From JAEDES01 sp964616405 (GTDB lineage Bacteria; Bacillota_I; Bacilli_A; RF39; UBA660): a DNA stretch of 64,000 bases. Under the pieces are notes generated by a model. It had not been told where the DNA came from, searched no databases, and saw only the letters and a list, made by a program, of their open reading frames with translations. The stretch lies in the NCBI GenBank assembly GCA_964616405.1, contig CAZTRE010000001.1, positions 7,039 through 71,038 on the forward strand. Direction: 5' to 3'. Made by a program: the position numbers and the translations under genes. Shown here in pieces: positions 63,799 to 64,000 of the stretch; position 1 is the stretch's first letter; the number at the start of each line of letters is the position of its first letter.

Positions 63799-64000
63799 AT
63801 GAATTTAGAAAAATTTAATTTTGCACCTTTGTATACGCTTGATAAAGAGTGGGCTTTATTAACCGCAGGAGAAAAACATTCTTTTAACACTATGACAATT
63901 AGTTGGGGAGGATTTGGTACAATCTGGAATAAACCTGTTGTAACTGTTTATGTAAAACCATGTCGATATACATATGAATTTATGGAAAACAATGAATATT
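63799..64000 (+). CDS. flavin reductase / flavoredoxin family protein (3' truncated by window)
   Basis: 67 residues visible. WALLTAGEKHSFNTMTISWGGFGTIWNKPVVTVYVKPCRYTYEFM matches the FMN-binding split-barrel family (DIM6/NTAB, flavoredoxin), with the conserved N-TMT-SWG and RxTYEF elements. AGAAAGGAT precedes the ATG at 63799. Confidence 0.88.
   Translation, partial: MNLEKFNFAPLYTLDKEWALLTAGEKHSFNTMTISWGGFGTIWNKPVVTVYVKPCRYTYEFMENNEY

Noticed and set aside
1..64000. Mollicute genetic code (TGA as Trp)
   Set aside because: TGG encodes Trp at conserved positions and TGA is a normal stop, e.g. at 37326-37328; wall-synthesis genes are abundant.
1..64000. CRISPR array, tRNA or rRNA genes, insertion sequences or prophage
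   Set aside because: No regularly spaced repeats, no recognisable tRNA cloverleaf or rRNA segment, and no transposase, integrase or phage gene was found.

Overview
The window comes from a low-GC Gram-positive bacterium, most likely an uncultured anaerobic member of the Bacilli (RF39- or Erysipelotrichales-like). The evidence is the very AT-rich coding sequence, strong GGAGG ribosome sites, the Bacilli-style order pcrA - ligA - gatCAB, and wall genes (LtaS-like, LCP, FemAB, glucosaminidase, GH25, PASTA). Tryptophan is read from TGG and TGA is used as a stop, so this is not a code-4 mollicute. A run of 100 N flanked by an identical 55-base duplication shows that this is a scaffolded draft or metagenome assembly.

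Layout. 1-8443: pcrA (5' truncated), a sugar-type nucleotidyltransferase, ligA, an anchored protein in the usual camS slot, and gatCAB. 8501-15608: membrane proteins, including a sensor-like protein with a degenerate GGDEF domain, a YihY/BrkB protein, an LtaS-like enzyme and a DMT exporter. 15652-21640: an LCP protein on the minus strand facing a large secreted glucosaminidase with Ig-like repeats. 21641-22100: the only long gene-free stretch. It holds two tandem copies of a structured RNA, each ending in an intrinsic terminator, in front of a three-gene ABC-2 exporter operon. 24770-26797: a kinase-less PASTA membrane protein.

26979-41706 is a surface-polysaccharide locus: a polymerase/ligase-like domain fused to a GT4 glycosyltransferase, several GT2 and GT4 enzymes, capE-capF-capG for UDP-N-acetyl-L-fucosamine, an acyltransferase, and a Wzm/Wzt-type ABC exporter. 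The LCP protein at 15652 is a candidate for attaching the finished polymer to the wall. 41867-48877 carries a lipid kinase, FemAB, a TSCPD protein, a GH25 muramidase and an XRE/DUF4097 pair. 49088-64000 is mostly housekeeping and small unknown genes: an M16 peptidase pair, three small proteins with papain-like or C39-like signatures, a prolyl-tRNA editing-like protein, adhE (interrupted only by the assembly gap), a PRPP-synthetase-like gene, a gene frameshifted in a poly-A run, and the start of a flavin reductase.

Regulation visible in the sequence. Most operons start from sigma-A promoters (TTGAAA or TTGACA, 16-18 bp, TATAAT, often with extended TG) and end in hairpin terminators that frequently contain the stop codon. 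Two perfect TGTAAA-N5-TGTAAA boxes match the WalR consensus; one lies in the promoter of the first structured RNA and one upstream of the polysaccharide locus. The most novel item is the tandem RNA: its two copies differ in sequence but keep their stems through compensatory changes, and the P1 stem competes with the terminator, as in a riboswitch.
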